From an uncultured Acidobacteriaceae bacterium (GTDB lineage Bacteria; Acidobacteriota; Terriglobia; Terriglobales; Acidobacteriaceae), in assembly GCA_903842065.1 (NCBI GenBank), contig CAIMKZ010000100.1:124001-188000 (forward strand): 64,000 nt of DNA. Direction: 5' to 3'. Shown here piece after piece: positions 32,589 through 41,364 of the stretch (within the stretch, counting starts at the first letter, position 1; each line of letters opens with the position of its first letter). Position numbers and translations under genes: made by a program. Below the pieces are notes generated by a model. The model searched no databases. It had not been told where the DNA came from and saw only the letters and a program-made list of their open reading frames with translations.

Positions 32589-34166
32589 ATGATCCGACCG
32601 CGCTTTTTCGCCGCCCCGCTCCTAATCGCCGCCCTCCTCGTACCGGCCCTCGCCGCCCAAAACCCATCGCCTGAAGCCCACACCGCCAGCGCCTACCGGG
32701 CCGCCGCAGATCAGGGTCCCGCGGCACTGCACGCCTTCCTCGCCACCTTCCCCAAGGGAGCCGACCTGCACGTGCATCTCTCCGGAGCAGTCTACGCCGA
32801 GACCTTTATCCGCGACGCCGCACAGGACGGCGTCTGCGTCGATACCGTCGCCCTGGCCTTCGCCAAGCCACCCTGCGTCGATAAATTGATCCCCGCCGTC
32901 GATCTCACCGGCCAGATAACCTCCGCCAATCAAACCCTCTACGACAAGCTCATCGACTCCTTCTCCATGCGCGGCTTCGTCCCCACCTCCGGCTGGACCG
33001 GCCACGACCAGTTCTTCGCCACCTTCGGCCGTTACGGCGGGCTCAAGGACCACACCGCCGAGTGGGTCGATGAGATCGCCGCTCGTGCCGCCGCCCAGAA
33101 CCAGCAGTACCTTGAGCTGATGAACACGCCCCCCTTCGGTCACGCCGTAACTATCGCCCGTTCTATCGGATGGACCCCGCAGCTCGCTACCGGCGACACT
33201 GCGGCGCTGGCGCAGTTCCGCCAGCAACTCCTCGACAAGGGCCTACGCGACGAAGTCGCCGCCGACCGCGATCAGGCCCGCCAGGCCGAAGCAGCCCGAC
33301 GCCAGCTCGAACACTGCGGAACCCCCGAGGCCGCTCCTGCCTGCCAGGTCCAGGTCCGCTTCATCTATCAGATTCTCCGCGCCAGCGCCCCAGAACAGGT
33401 CTTCGCCCAAACACTTCTTGGCTTCGAGACCATCCAGGCCTCCATCGACGCGAGGGACCCAGGCTTCGTCGGCATCAACTTCGTGCAGCCTGAAGACGGC
33501 CTCGTCTCCATGCGCGACTACACCCTTCAGATGAAGATGGTCGGCTTCCTGCACTCGGTCTACCCCAAAGTCCCCATCTCGCTCCACGCCGGCGAGCTGA
33601 AGCTGGGCCTCGTTCCGCCCGAGGGCCTCCGCTTCCACATCTGGCAGGCGATTGAACTCGCCGGAGCCCAGCGCATCGGCCACGGCGTCGACATTACGTA
33701 TGAGGACGACGCCCCCGCGCTGCTCAAAGAGATGGCCGCCAAACACATCATGGTCGAGATCAACCTTTCCTCGAACGAAGGCATCCTCGGCGTCACAGGC
33801 CGCGAGCATCCCTTCCCCATCTATCGCGCCGCACACGTTCCTGTTGCCCTCTCAACCGACGACGAAGGCGTGAGCCGCATCGACATCACCAACGAGTACG
33901 TCCGCGCCGCGCTCGACTATCGCCTCACCTACGCCGACCTCAAGCAGCTCGCCCGTACCGGCATGGAGCACAACTTCCTCTCCGGCGAGAGCCTCTGGGC
34001 CACCCCCGACCAGTTCACTGCCCCCGCCGCGCCCTGCAAAGGCCAGCTCGCTGGCAACGACAAACCCACCGCCGCTTGCAAGACCTTCCTCGACCAGAAC
34101 GAAAAAGCCGCCGCCCAGTGGGAGCTGGAACGCCGCTTCCACGCCTTCGAAGCAACCTTCAAATAA
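32589..34166 (+). CDS. Secreted adenosine deaminase-like metal hydrolase
   Basis: 525 residues with a signal peptide (FFAAPLLIAALLVPALAAQ). Zinc ligands HVH at 61-63 in KGADLHVHLSGA, catalytic motif SLHAGE, RIGHGVDI, and STDDEGVS with the last Asp ligand: the full adenosine/AMP deaminase set. Longer than cytosolic Add (about 330) owing to an insertion around CVDKLIPAVDLTGQITSANQ and the C-terminal region. It probably deaminates extracellular purine nucleosides. Upstream in-frame codons back to 32271 overlap the divergent VWA gene and are excluded. Confidence 0.88.
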   Translation: MIRPRFFAAPLLIAALLVPALAAQNPSPEAHTASAYRAAADQGPAALHAFLATFPKGADLHVHLSGAVYAETFIRDAAQDGVCVDTVALAFAKPPCVDKLIPAVDLTGQITSANQTLYDKLIDSFSMRGFVPTSGWTGHDQFFATFGRYGGLKDHTAEWVDEIAARAAAQNQQYLELMNTPPFGHAVTIARSIGWTPQLATGDTAALAQFRQQLLDKGLRDEVAADRDQARQAEAARRQLEHCGTPEAAPACQVQVRFIYQILRASAPEQVFAQTLLGFETIQASIDARDPGFVGINFVQPEDGLVSMRDYTLQMKMVGFLHSVYPKVPISLHAGELKLGLVPPEGLRFHIWQAIELAGAQRIGHGVDITYEDDAPALLKEMAAKHIMVEINLSSNEGILGVTGREHPFPIYRAAHVPVALSTDDEGVSRIDITNEYVRAALDYRLTYADLKQLARTGMEHNFLSGESLWATPDQFTAPAAPCKGQLAGNDKPTAACKTFLDQNEKAAAQWELERRFHAFEATFK

Positions 34167-34176
34167 CAACAACTCT

Positions 34177-34212
34177 GGGTGCCCCAGGTCCCTCGCATTT
34201 GGGAACCTGGGA
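34177..34212. repeat. Variable-stem hairpin element
   Basis: GGGTGCCCCAGGTCCCTCGC to TTTGGGAACCTGGGA, right flank GAGCTCAACCCTCAACC. One mismatch in the stem (GGGAACC instead of GGGGACC). Confidence 0.82.
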
Positions 34213-34255
34213 GAGCTCAACCCTCAACCCGCCACTCTTCACCCTCCACAAGAAC

Positions 34256-34555
34256 ATGGACAACAAACGCATCCGCGAAATCTGCCTCGCTCTCCCCCAC
34301 TCGACCGAGACCCTCAACTGGGGCCACCATCTCGTCTACTGGACCTGCGACCGCGCCATCGGCGGCAAGATGTTCGCCATGACCAACCTCGACGGCATCG
34401 GCACCGGCGTCCTCTGGTTCCACGCCGGCCACGAGCGCTTCCACGAGCTACTTGAGCGAGACGGCATTCTTGCCAACCAGCATCAATTGCGCCGTGCTAC
34501 CATTCCGGGTAAGAAATCTTCCCACCAAAAATTGCGCCTATGCCCTCAACCGTGA
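34256..34555 (+). pseudogene. Truncated MmcQ/YjbR-family gene
   Basis: Residues 1-72 fit the family: MDNKRIREICLALPHSTETL, GKMFAMTNLD, VLWFHAGHERFHELLERDGI. The conserved continuation (PAPYxAR...W) is absent. From about 34472 the frame runs through what appears to be the promoter of the adjoining ParD-like gene and stops after overlapping it by 16 bases. I infer that insertion of the toxin-antitoxin pair removed the 3' third. It may still be translated as a 99-residue product. Confidence 0.6.
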
Positions 34556-34845
34556 AGTCGAGTCCCCAAAAATCGAGCATCGAGAAGATCAGCATCGCCC
34601 TGCCCCCCGATATGATCGCCGAGATCCACGAAGCCGTCGCCTCTGGCCTCTACTCCTCGTCCAGCGAGGCCATCCGCGACGCGCTGCGCGTCTGGATCCG
34701 CGAACGCAGACTCAAAAAAGCCGCACTCGACCAGATGCGCCGCGTCTGGGAGCAGGCGCTCGCCGACGATGGCGAAACAGCCTCGGCCCTCGATGTCTTT
34801 ACCCAGCTTGAAGGCAAGTACCTCTCGCTGGCTGGAGGCAGCTAA
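34540..34845 (+). CDS. ParD/CopG-type ribbon-helix-helix antitoxin
   Basis: 101 residues. EKISIALPPDMIAEIHEAVA and SGLYSSSSEAIRDALRVWIR form the ribbon-helix-helix of ParD antitoxins; the C-terminal helix (KKAALDQMRRVWEQALADDG) would bind the toxin. The N-terminal 15 residues are unstructured. The toxin gene follows after two bases. A direct repeat AATTGCGCC at 34487 and 34528 may be an operator. Confidence 0.82.
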   Translation: MPSTVKSSPQKSSIEKISIALPPDMIAEIHEAVASGLYSSSSEAIRDALRVWIRERRLKKAALDQMRRVWEQALADDGETASALDVFTQLEGKYLSLAGGS

Positions 34846-34847
34846 CC

Positions 34848-35141
34848 ATGCGCCACGAGCTCTCCCGATTCATCGAGGGCGACCTTGAGGCCATCGCTGC
34901 CACAATCGCCGCAACAGACTCCCGCAAGTCCGTCACCTTCATCCAGCAAATTCGTCAGCAGATGCTTCTCGTCGCCCAGCAGCCCCAGTTCCATCGTCCC
35001 TGGCCCGAAGTGGGTCCGGACGCCTATCTCGCCCTGGCCTGCAACACCTTCATCCTCTTCCGCATCGTTGGCAGCCGGGTGCGCTTCGAGCGGATCGTCT
35101 GGGGCGGCACCGAGATTCCCGCCCTCTTCGCAAACATGTAA
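34848..35141 (+). CDS. RelE/ParE-superfamily toxin
   Basis: 97 residues: LSRFIEGDLEAIAATIAATD, SVTFIQQIRQQMLLVAQQPQ, and the strand pair TFILFRIVGSRVRFERIVWG match the compact RelE/ParE fold. ParE members poison gyrase, RelE members cut mRNA; which applies here is unclear. GGAGG lies before the ATG. Paired with the ParD-like gene. Confidence 0.8.
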   Translation: MRHELSRFIEGDLEAIAATIAATDSRKSVTFIQQIRQQMLLVAQQPQFHRPWPEVGPDAYLALACNTFILFRIVGSRVRFERIVWGGTEIPALFANM

Positions 35142-35204
35142 TCTTGCCCGGCGGTCAAACTCCGCCGCAATTTAAACCGTCACACATCCGGAGACTCCAA
35201 AACC

Positions 35205-36125
35205 ATGACCCAGAATCGCCCTCTTGCAAAAGCAATCCTATCCCTTGCCGTCATAGCCTTAACCGCGACGTTAGCCGTGGCACAGTCTCTCCCCTCCAAG
35301 TGGGAAGACATGACCTCGGCCGACTTCGTCAAAGCCCTTCAGCAGAGCGGCGGCGTCTGCATGCTGCCCATGGGCAGCATTGAAAAGTTCGGCCCCTCCG
35401 GTCCTCTCGGAACCAACATCTACCTCTCCCGTCTGGTCGCCACCGAGGCCGCCAAGCAGGAGTACGCAATCGTCTTCCCGTCCTTCTACGCCACCGTGAC
35501 CTCGGGCGCAAGCTCGCTGCCCGGAACCATCACCTACACTCCGCAGCTCCAGCAACTGCTGCTTCAGGAGTCCATCAGCGAGATGGCCCGCAACGGCTGC
35601 CGCAAGATTCTCCTTGTGAACGGCAACTCCAGCAACATGTCGTTCCTCTCGTACTTCCTGTCGAGCGCCAGCCAGACACCGCACAACTACGCGCTCTACT
35701 CCATCTACGGACCCGAGTTCCCGGTCTTCGCCGAGCAGTATGCCAAGCTGCCCAAAGAGATGCAGCCTTCCGCTCCCGGCGTTGACGGCCACGGCGGCGA
35801 AGAGCGCATCGCGGCTCTGCTCGCCTACTATCCTGAGCTTGTCCACCTCGACCGCGCTCACAGCGAGGCCACCACTATGGCTCACGGCACACCCGGCGAG
35901 AGAACCGCGGCACCCAAGCACCTCGCCGCCGGCTTCCAGGATGCGCTGCCCACCGGTTACAGCGGCGACGCTGCCGGCGCAACCGCGGCCCGCGGCCAGG
36001 CTCTGGTCAAGTACGTCGTTGACCGCCTCGCAGTGGCCCTCAAGCAGATCAAAGACGACAACACCACGCTTGAGATCCAGAAGAAGTACTCCGACGCGCG
36101 TCAGAACCCTTCCGGCGTAAAGTAG
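35205..36125 (+). CDS. Creatininase-fold secreted protein lacking canonical metal ligands
   Basis: 306 residues with a signal peptide (LSLAVIALTATLAVAQS). The fold is recognisable from MLPMGSIEKFGPSGPLGTN, GTITYTPQLQQLLLQESISE, ILLVNGNSSN and GVDGHGGEERIAALLAYYPE. In active creatininases these read EqHGpHLPLgTD and NGHGGN; here the ligand His is Phe, the Asp is Asn and the NGH His is Asn, so two-metal hydrolysis is unlikely. Ends at a strong terminator; single-gene unit. Confidence 0.82.
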   Translation: MTQNRPLAKAILSLAVIALTATLAVAQSLPSKWEDMTSADFVKALQQSGGVCMLPMGSIEKFGPSGPLGTNIYLSRLVATEAAKQEYAIVFPSFYATVTSGASSLPGTITYTPQLQQLLLQESISEMARNGCRKILLVNGNSSNMSFLSYFLSSASQTPHNYALYSIYGPEFPVFAEQYAKLPKEMQPSAPGVDGHGGEERIAALLAYYPELVHLDRAHSEATTMAHGTPGERTAAPKHLAAGFQDALPTGYSGDAAGATAARGQALVKYVVDRLAVALKQIKDDNTTLEIQKKYSDARQNPSGVK

Positions 36126-36150
36126 CCCGCTGTTCCCCTTCAACACAAAG

Positions 36151-36177
36151 GGCCGCGTCAAGACGCGGCCCTTTTCT
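36151..36177 (+). terminator. Rho-independent terminator
   Basis: GGGCCGCGTC-AA-GACGCGGCCC followed by TTTTC, 25 bases after the creatininase-like stop. Confidence 0.9.
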
Positions 36178-36197
36178 CGTCGATGTGCACAAGTTCC

Positions 36198-36231
36198 GCA
36201 TTACGGCACGACTTCAGTCGTGCCGTAATGC
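36198..36231. repeat. Perfect 16-base-pair palindrome
   Basis: GCATTACGGCACGACT and AGTCGTGCCGTAATGC separated by two bases. Followed by CTTTAGCCCCTGCGGG (about 36249), a module also seen at 9733-9751. Related to the GCAC...GTGCC repeats. Confidence 0.75.
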
Positions 36232-36288
36232 TCGAAAGATAAAGACACTTTAGCCCCTGCGGGATGCGCATTTTCGTTCCTGCGCGCT

Positions 36289-37869
36289 CTACGGCTCCCG
36301 CCTCCGGCTGCGGTTGTGCTCCGCCCCGCGCATCAAAAAAACCGCCGGAATAATGCACAGAAACAGCACACCCATCAGGAAAAATGCATCGGAGTAGCTG
36401 AGCACGGCTGCCTGCCGTTCCATCTGCATATAGAGAAGTCCGCTTGCCTTGCTCGCCGCGTCAGCGGAGTCGAGCCCCTGCTGCGAAAGATAGTGCCCGA
36501 GGGCCGGTGTCATCTGCTGGCTGGCAGGGTTGGTCGCCGTCATGTGCGAGCCCAGAATCTGCTGATGATACTGCGCCCGGCGCGCCAGCATCGTGGTCAC
36601 AAACGAGATCCCCACACTCGATCCAATGTTACGCATCGTGCTGTAGAGGCTGGTGGCATAGCCCGTCTCGCTCTTCGGCACCGGACTCATCGTAAGCGTG
36701 GTGAGCGGCACAAACAGCAGTCCGATGCCAAACCCCTGAAAGAGCTGCAGCCACAAGATATCCGACGGGCCGGTGGCCAGCGTCAGCCGCGCAAAGCCTA
36801 ACGAGGACAGCCCGGACATAATAAAGCCGCAGACGAGAATGCGCCTCGCATCCCACCCGCGCCCCAGTAAAAAAGCCACCAGCGGCATGCACACCGCCAT
36901 GCCTACGCCGCGCGGACTGTTCCAGACCCCCGCGGTCGTGGCACTCCAGCCCAGCAATACTTGCAGAAACAGCGGCAGCAGCACCACGCTGCCGTAAAGC
37001 ACGAACCCCAATACCGTCGCCTGCAGAATTCCGGCGGCAAAGGTGCGGTTGCGCAGCAGCCTGAAGCTCACAATAGGATCTTTGGCCTGAAGCTCGCGCA
37101 CCACAAACGCGATCAGGAAGACGACGGCAAGCACAAACAGCGTGCGAATCGCGATCGACGAGAACCAGTCCAGCTCCTGTCCCTTGTCGAGCAGTATCTG
37201 TAGCGAGCCCATGCCCACCACCAGCATCCCGATGCCCCAGCCGTCGATGTTCCGCGCAATGCGCCGCACATAGTGCGGGTCCTCCACGTACTGCGTAATC
37301 ATGGCCAGGCTAAGCAGACCCACCGGCAGATTGATGAAGAACACCCAGCGCCAGCTCCAGTTATCGGTGATCCATCCGCCCAGCGTCGGTCCCAGAATCG
37401 GCGCGACAATAATGCCCAGGCTCCACAGAGCCATCGCCTTGCCCTGTTCCTTGCCCGGAAACTCCTCAAGCAGGATGGCCTGTGAAAGCGGCTGCAAAGC
37501 CGCGCCCGTCATGCCCTGCATCACCCGGAAGGCGATCAGCATCGGCAGGTTCACTGCCAGGCCGCAGAGCAAGCTGGCCAGAGTAAATCCCGTCACCGCC
37601 AGCAGCAGCAGCCGCTTGCGCCCCAGCATTCCCGCCAGCCAGCCGGTGATGGGCAGAATGATGGCGTTCGCCACCAGGTAGCTGGTCAGAACCCACGTCG
37701 CCTCTTCCACGCTCGATGAAAGCGACCCTGATATGTGCGGCAGGCTAACATTCACAACCGAGGAGTCCAGCACCTGCATCACGGCGCACGACATCACAGC
37801 GATAGCCGTCATCCACCGGTGCGGAGGAATCTTGACTGCCTGCGCTGGCAACACAGCGGCATCAGCCAT
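36289..37869 (-). CDS. DHA2-family drug:H+ antiporter (EmrB/QacA type)
   Basis: 526 residues, 14 predicted helices. Motif A in GWLAGMLGRKRLLL, helix 1 motif LDSSVVNVSLPHI (DHA2 motif D1), motif C-like AIILPITGWLAG, and the loop SWRWVFFINLPVG, all typical of EmrB-type efflux pumps. No EmrA-like adaptor gene is adjacent. The start at ATG 37869 was chosen; codons up to 37926 lack support. Confidence 0.88.
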   Translation of the reverse strand: MADAAVLPAQAVKIPPHRWMTAIAVMSCAVMQVLDSSVVNVSLPHISGSLSSSVEEATWVLTSYLVANAIILPITGWLAGMLGRKRLLLLAVTGFTLASLLCGLAVNLPMLIAFRVMQGMTGAALQPLSQAILLEEFPGKEQGKAMALWSLGIIVAPILGPTLGGWITDNWSWRWVFFINLPVGLLSLAMITQYVEDPHYVRRIARNIDGWGIGMLVVGMGSLQILLDKGQELDWFSSIAIRTLFVLAVVFLIAFVVRELQAKDPIVSFRLLRNRTFAAGILQATVLGFVLYGSVVLLPLFLQVLLGWSATTAGVWNSPRGVGMAVCMPLVAFLLGRGWDARRILVCGFIMSGLSSLGFARLTLATGPSDILWLQLFQGFGIGLLFVPLTTLTMSPVPKSETGYATSLYSTMRNIGSSVGISFVTTMLARRAQYHQQILGSHMTATNPASQQMTPALGHYLSQQGLDSADAASKASGLLYMQMERQAAVLSYSDAFFLMGVLFLCIIPAVFLMRGAEHNRSRRREP

Positions 37870-38117
37870 GGAGCCACACGCGGCATGCAATGAGTTCTGG
37901 CGAGGGATACCGTCCGTATTCCGCAACCACCCTCGGCAACCGACTCACAGCCACGCCTCCACTCGCGCGGCATCCGGCGGGGAATCGAGGGATTACGCGG
38001 GTGAGGGCAGATTAACGCCCGAGGTCTGCCTCGTCAAATGCGCCAGCGCACAGCACTTTGTGGCGCGACGAAGCGTGGTACCGGTTAGTTTCGCGATGCG
38101 TGTCAACCACAGAAGAA

Positions 38118-38153
38118 GGCTGCCCCAGGTGCCTAGCATTTGGGCACCTGGGA
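38118..38153. repeat. Variable-stem hairpin element with G-C swapped stem
   Basis: GGCTGCCCCAGGTGCCTAGC to TTTGGGCACCTGGGA, right flank ACCACAAGACTCAACC. Stem reads GGTGCC/GGGCACC, where other copies have GGTCCC/GGGGACC or GGTCTC/GAGACC: a compensatory change. Confidence 0.85.
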
Positions 38154-38191
38154 ACCACAAGACTCAACCGGTCACGAACCCGCCAGCCCAC

Positions 38192-39424
38192 TCAATGCCG
38201 CAGATCGGCCCCATGCTTCTCGTGCCCCACCAGCGTCATGATGAACGCCAGCGCAAACACGCTGATCGCCGTCAGAGCCATCGCCGTCGCGTAGCTGGTT
38301 ATCTGCGCGTACCAGGCCTCGATAAACACCACCAGGCCCGCGATCACGCCCGCGCTCTGGTAGGCAAAGCCCGGAAGCAGCGCGCGCACTGAGCTGGGCG
38401 ACAGCTCGGCCAGGTGCGCCGGAACCACGCCCCATGCCCCCTGCACCATCAGCTGCATCACCATCGCGCCCACAATCAGCAGCGTCTGGTTCGGCGCATA
38501 CGCCCACAGCGGAATCACCAGCGCGGCCAGCACAAAAGCCAGCAGAATCGACTTCCTCCGCCCCCAGTGGTCGGAGAGGAACCCGAAGCTCATCCCACCC
38601 AGCAGAGCCACCGTGCCTCCGGCAGCCGTAACCAGCGCGCTGTGAGCCTTCGTGAATCCCCACTGCCGTTGCAGAAACGTCGGATACATATCCTGTGTGC
38701 CGTGCGAGGCAAACAGCATCATGGTCATGAAGGCCAGCAGATAAAGGAACAGCTTCCAGTGCGAGACGATCTCGCGGAACTGCTTCGCGCCAGTCAGACG
38801 CTTATGCGCCGAATGCTTCCAAACCTCCGACTCCCTCACCCGGAACCGGATGAAAAGCACCATCGCCAGCGCCGGCACAATGCCCAGGAAGAACAGGTTC
38901 CGCCAGCCTGTCCGCTCGTAGAGCGAGAAGAAGGCGATCGCGGCCACAACGTATCCCAGCCCGTAGCCCTGTTGCAAGAGCCCCGAGAGAAATCCCCTCC
39001 GATTCTTCGGTGCGCCTTCCATCGCCAGTGTCGCGCCCACGCCCCAGGTGCCGCCCATCACGATGCCGAACGCACCACGAACCACCAGCAGCATCGTGTA
39101 GCTAGTCGATAATCCGGTCAGAATCTCCGCCACCGCAAACGCGCCTATATTGATCATCAGCGGAATCCGCCGCCCGTAGCGGTCGGCCATCAATCCAAAG
39201 AGGAATCCGCCCACCGGCCGGAAGAACATCGTCATGGTGATCACGAGCGCCATCTGCGCGTCGGTCTTATGGAACTCCCGCGCCATCGCCGTCAAACAGA
39301 ACGTCACCAGGAAGAAGTCGAAGGCATCCAGAAACCAGCCCGAGAAGCCGGCCGCCACCGCTGGAATATGCGTGCCCGTTGTATGGACTGTGCCACTGTC
39401 CGCAGTCAGATCGATTGCGCTCAT
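38192..39424 (-). CDS. MFS carboxylate/sialate:H+ symporter-like transporter, paralogue 1
   Basis: 410 residues, 12 predicted helices. GFSGWFLDAFDFFLVTFCLT is the helix-1 signature of the sialate/lactate (NanT/Jen-like) symporters; motif A is GLMADRYGRR. The central loop VRESEVWKHS and HGTQDMYPTFLQRQWGF are shared almost word for word with the next gene. Substrate is probably a monocarboxylate or sugar acid (inferred). Start at ATG 39424. Confidence 0.87.
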   Translation of the reverse strand: MSAIDLTADSGTVHTTGTHIPAVAAGFSGWFLDAFDFFLVTFCLTAMAREFHKTDAQMALVITMTMFFRPVGGFLFGLMADRYGRRIPLMINIGAFAVAEILTGLSTSYTMLLVVRGAFGIVMGGTWGVGATLAMEGAPKNRRGFLSGLLQQGYGLGYVVAAIAFFSLYERTGWRNLFFLGIVPALAMVLFIRFRVRESEVWKHSAHKRLTGAKQFREIVSHWKLFLYLLAFMTMMLFASHGTQDMYPTFLQRQWGFTKAHSALVTAAGGTVALLGGMSFGFLSDHWGRRKSILLAFVLAALVIPLWAYAPNQTLLIVGAMVMQLMVQGAWGVVPAHLAELSPSSVRALLPGFAYQSAGVIAGLVVFIEAWYAQITSYATAMALTAISVFALAFIMTLVGHEKHGADLRH

Positions 39425-39689
39425 GCTTTCACTCGCAGAGTTGAATTTTCCAATATCGGTTGTAACGCAAGCAGGTGGGGTGATCATGCTCTCTTGCCGT
39501 TCAGACGGCGGACAGGACCTCCCTGTACCGGCTAAAGGCTATCACGCTGGTTCCACGGTAGTCAGCAGTCGCTTCCACTTGCTTCCAGAGCAAAAGCCGT
39601 CCGCAAAGCAGACGCCCAGAGTCGAAAGCCTGCCCTGTGCGAAGTCGAAGGGGGCCTGCAGTTGTTTTATCTCAACCCACCACGAAAAT

Positions 39690-39725
39690 GGGTGCCCCAG
39701 GTCCCTCGCATTCGGGGACCTGGGA
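39690..39725. repeat. Variable-stem hairpin element
   Basis: GGGTGCCCCAGGTCCCTCGC to TTCGGGGACCTGGGA. Left flank CCCACCACGAAAAT and right flank AAGATCGACCCTCAACC are shared with other copies. Confidence 0.85.
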
Positions 39726-39770
39726 AAGATCGACCCTCAACCCATCACTTTCTCAACCCACCACGAACTC

Positions 39771-39803
39771 GGGGTGCCCCGTCCAAGCTCCGCTTGGGCG
39801 GGA
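39771..39803. repeat. Variable-stem hairpin element, alternative stem
   Basis: GGGGTGCCCCGTCCAAGC-TCC-GCTTGGGCGGGA with left flank CCCACCACGAACTC and right flank ACCACCACACTCAACC. The flanks match the family while the stem sequence (GTCCAAGC/GCTTGGGC) is different. Confidence 0.75.
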
Positions 39804-39854
39804 ACCACCACACTCAACCAGCCACATACCCACCACCCAAAAAAGAAACGCCCC

Positions 39855-41096
39855 CTAAAAATCCACCCCGCGCTTCTCCCGCCCCAGCAACGCCATCACG
39901 CTAGCCAGCACAAACACTGTCACCGCCGTCAGCGCCATCGCCGTCGCGTAACTCGTCCGCTGTGCATACACTGCCTCGATAAACACCACCGAACTCGCGA
40001 TCACTCCCGCGCACTGATAGGCAAACCCAGGCAGCAGCGCCCGAATCGAGCTGGGCGATAGCTCCGCAAGGTGCGCCGGAATCACTCCCCATGCTCCCTG
40101 CACCATGAACTGCATCAGCACCGCGCCCACAATCAGCAGCCCCTGGCTGGGCGCATAAGCCCACAGCGGAACTACCAATATGCCCAGAACGAAGGCCCCG
40201 ACGATCGCTTTTCGCCGTCCCAACACGTCCGAGAAGTATCCGAAGTTCAGACCGCCGAGAATCGCCCCAATGCCGGAGATCGCCGTAATCATCGAGCGCC
40301 GCTCCGGAGTAAAGTGCCACTGCCGCTGCAAGAACGTCGGATACATGTCCTGCGTGCCGTGCGAGGCAAACAGCATCATCGTCATGAACACCAGCAGGTA
40401 AACAAACAGCTTCCAGTGAACCAGAATCTCCCGCGCCTGCTGGCCGACGGAAACCCGACCGCGTACAGCCTGCTTCCACACAGCCGACTCGTGTACGAAG
40501 AAGCGCAGATACAGAATCAGCGGCACGGCAGGCAGCGCACTCAGAATAAACAGCATCCGCCACCCGATATGCTCGAAGCAGAAAAAGTAGAACAGCGCGG
40601 CCATCACGTTGCCCGCCGAGTAGCCCTGTTGCAGCAATCCGCTCAACACGCCGCGGTGCCGGGCCGAAGCGCCCTCCATGGCCAGCGACGCGCCCACTCC
40701 CCACGTTCCCCCCATCACCACGCCAAAGAGAAACCGCACGATAAGCAGCACCGTGTAGTTCGGCGCAAGCCCCGAGAGAACTCCCGCCACCGCATACGCG
40801 GCCATGTTGATCATCAGCGGTCCGCGTCGCCCGTACTTGTCTGCCAGGTAGCCGAAGATGAGCCCGCCCAGCGGCCGAGCCAGCATCGTCGCCGTTATGA
40901 TCAGCGAAATCTGGGCGTCCGTCTTGTGCATATCGGCGGCTATAGCCGTCAGGCAGAAGGTCACCAGAAAGAAGTCGAACGCATCCAGCAGCCAGCCGGA
41001 AAATCCGGCAATCACGGCGGGGATATCGGTCTTCGAGGCATCCCGATGCTGTGCCGGGTCGGTGGGGTTGGGAACTGCCGCGCAATCAACTTCCAT
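39855..41096 (-). CDS. MFS carboxylate/sialate:H+ symporter-like transporter, paralogue 2
   Basis: 413 residues, 12 predicted helices: GFSGWLLDAFDFFLVTFCLT, motif A GYLADKYGRR, HGTQDMYPTFLQRQWHF, and VQGAWGVIPAHLAELSPSS. Clearly a duplicate of the adjacent transporter, separated by 430 bases with two hairpin elements. GAGG lies five bases before the ATG. The pair may import different but related acids. Confidence 0.87.
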   Translation of the reverse strand: MEVDCAAVPNPTDPAQHRDASKTDIPAVIAGFSGWLLDAFDFFLVTFCLTAIAADMHKTDAQISLIITATMLARPLGGLIFGYLADKYGRRGPLMINMAAYAVAGVLSGLAPNYTVLLIVRFLFGVVMGGTWGVGASLAMEGASARHRGVLSGLLQQGYSAGNVMAALFYFFCFEHIGWRMLFILSALPAVPLILYLRFFVHESAVWKQAVRGRVSVGQQAREILVHWKLFVYLLVFMTMMLFASHGTQDMYPTFLQRQWHFTPERRSMITAISGIGAILGGLNFGYFSDVLGRRKAIVGAFVLGILVVPLWAYAPSQGLLIVGAVLMQFMVQGAWGVIPAHLAELSPSSIRALLPGFAYQCAGVIASSVVFIEAVYAQRTSYATAMALTAVTVFVLASVMALLGREKRGVDF

Positions 41097-41364
41097 GCAT
41101 ACACCTCATCTGGATCTGCCGGCTGGGCTTTCGAGCGTCCGGGGAAGGACGGAATCTCCAATCAATATAGAGTAGGCGGGCTATGACAATCGCTAGTATT
41201 CTCTATCCGGAGCCCAAAATTCCGGGTCGGAATCTCCTGCCTGAAACCCCCTATTCAGCCCTGCGTGAATGGAGTACGATGGGCTCGAAGCTATAAAACA
41301 GGTCTTGGAGATTTACCCCCGGGAAACGGAACTGCATCTCACAACCTGAAGGGGAGGAACGGCG

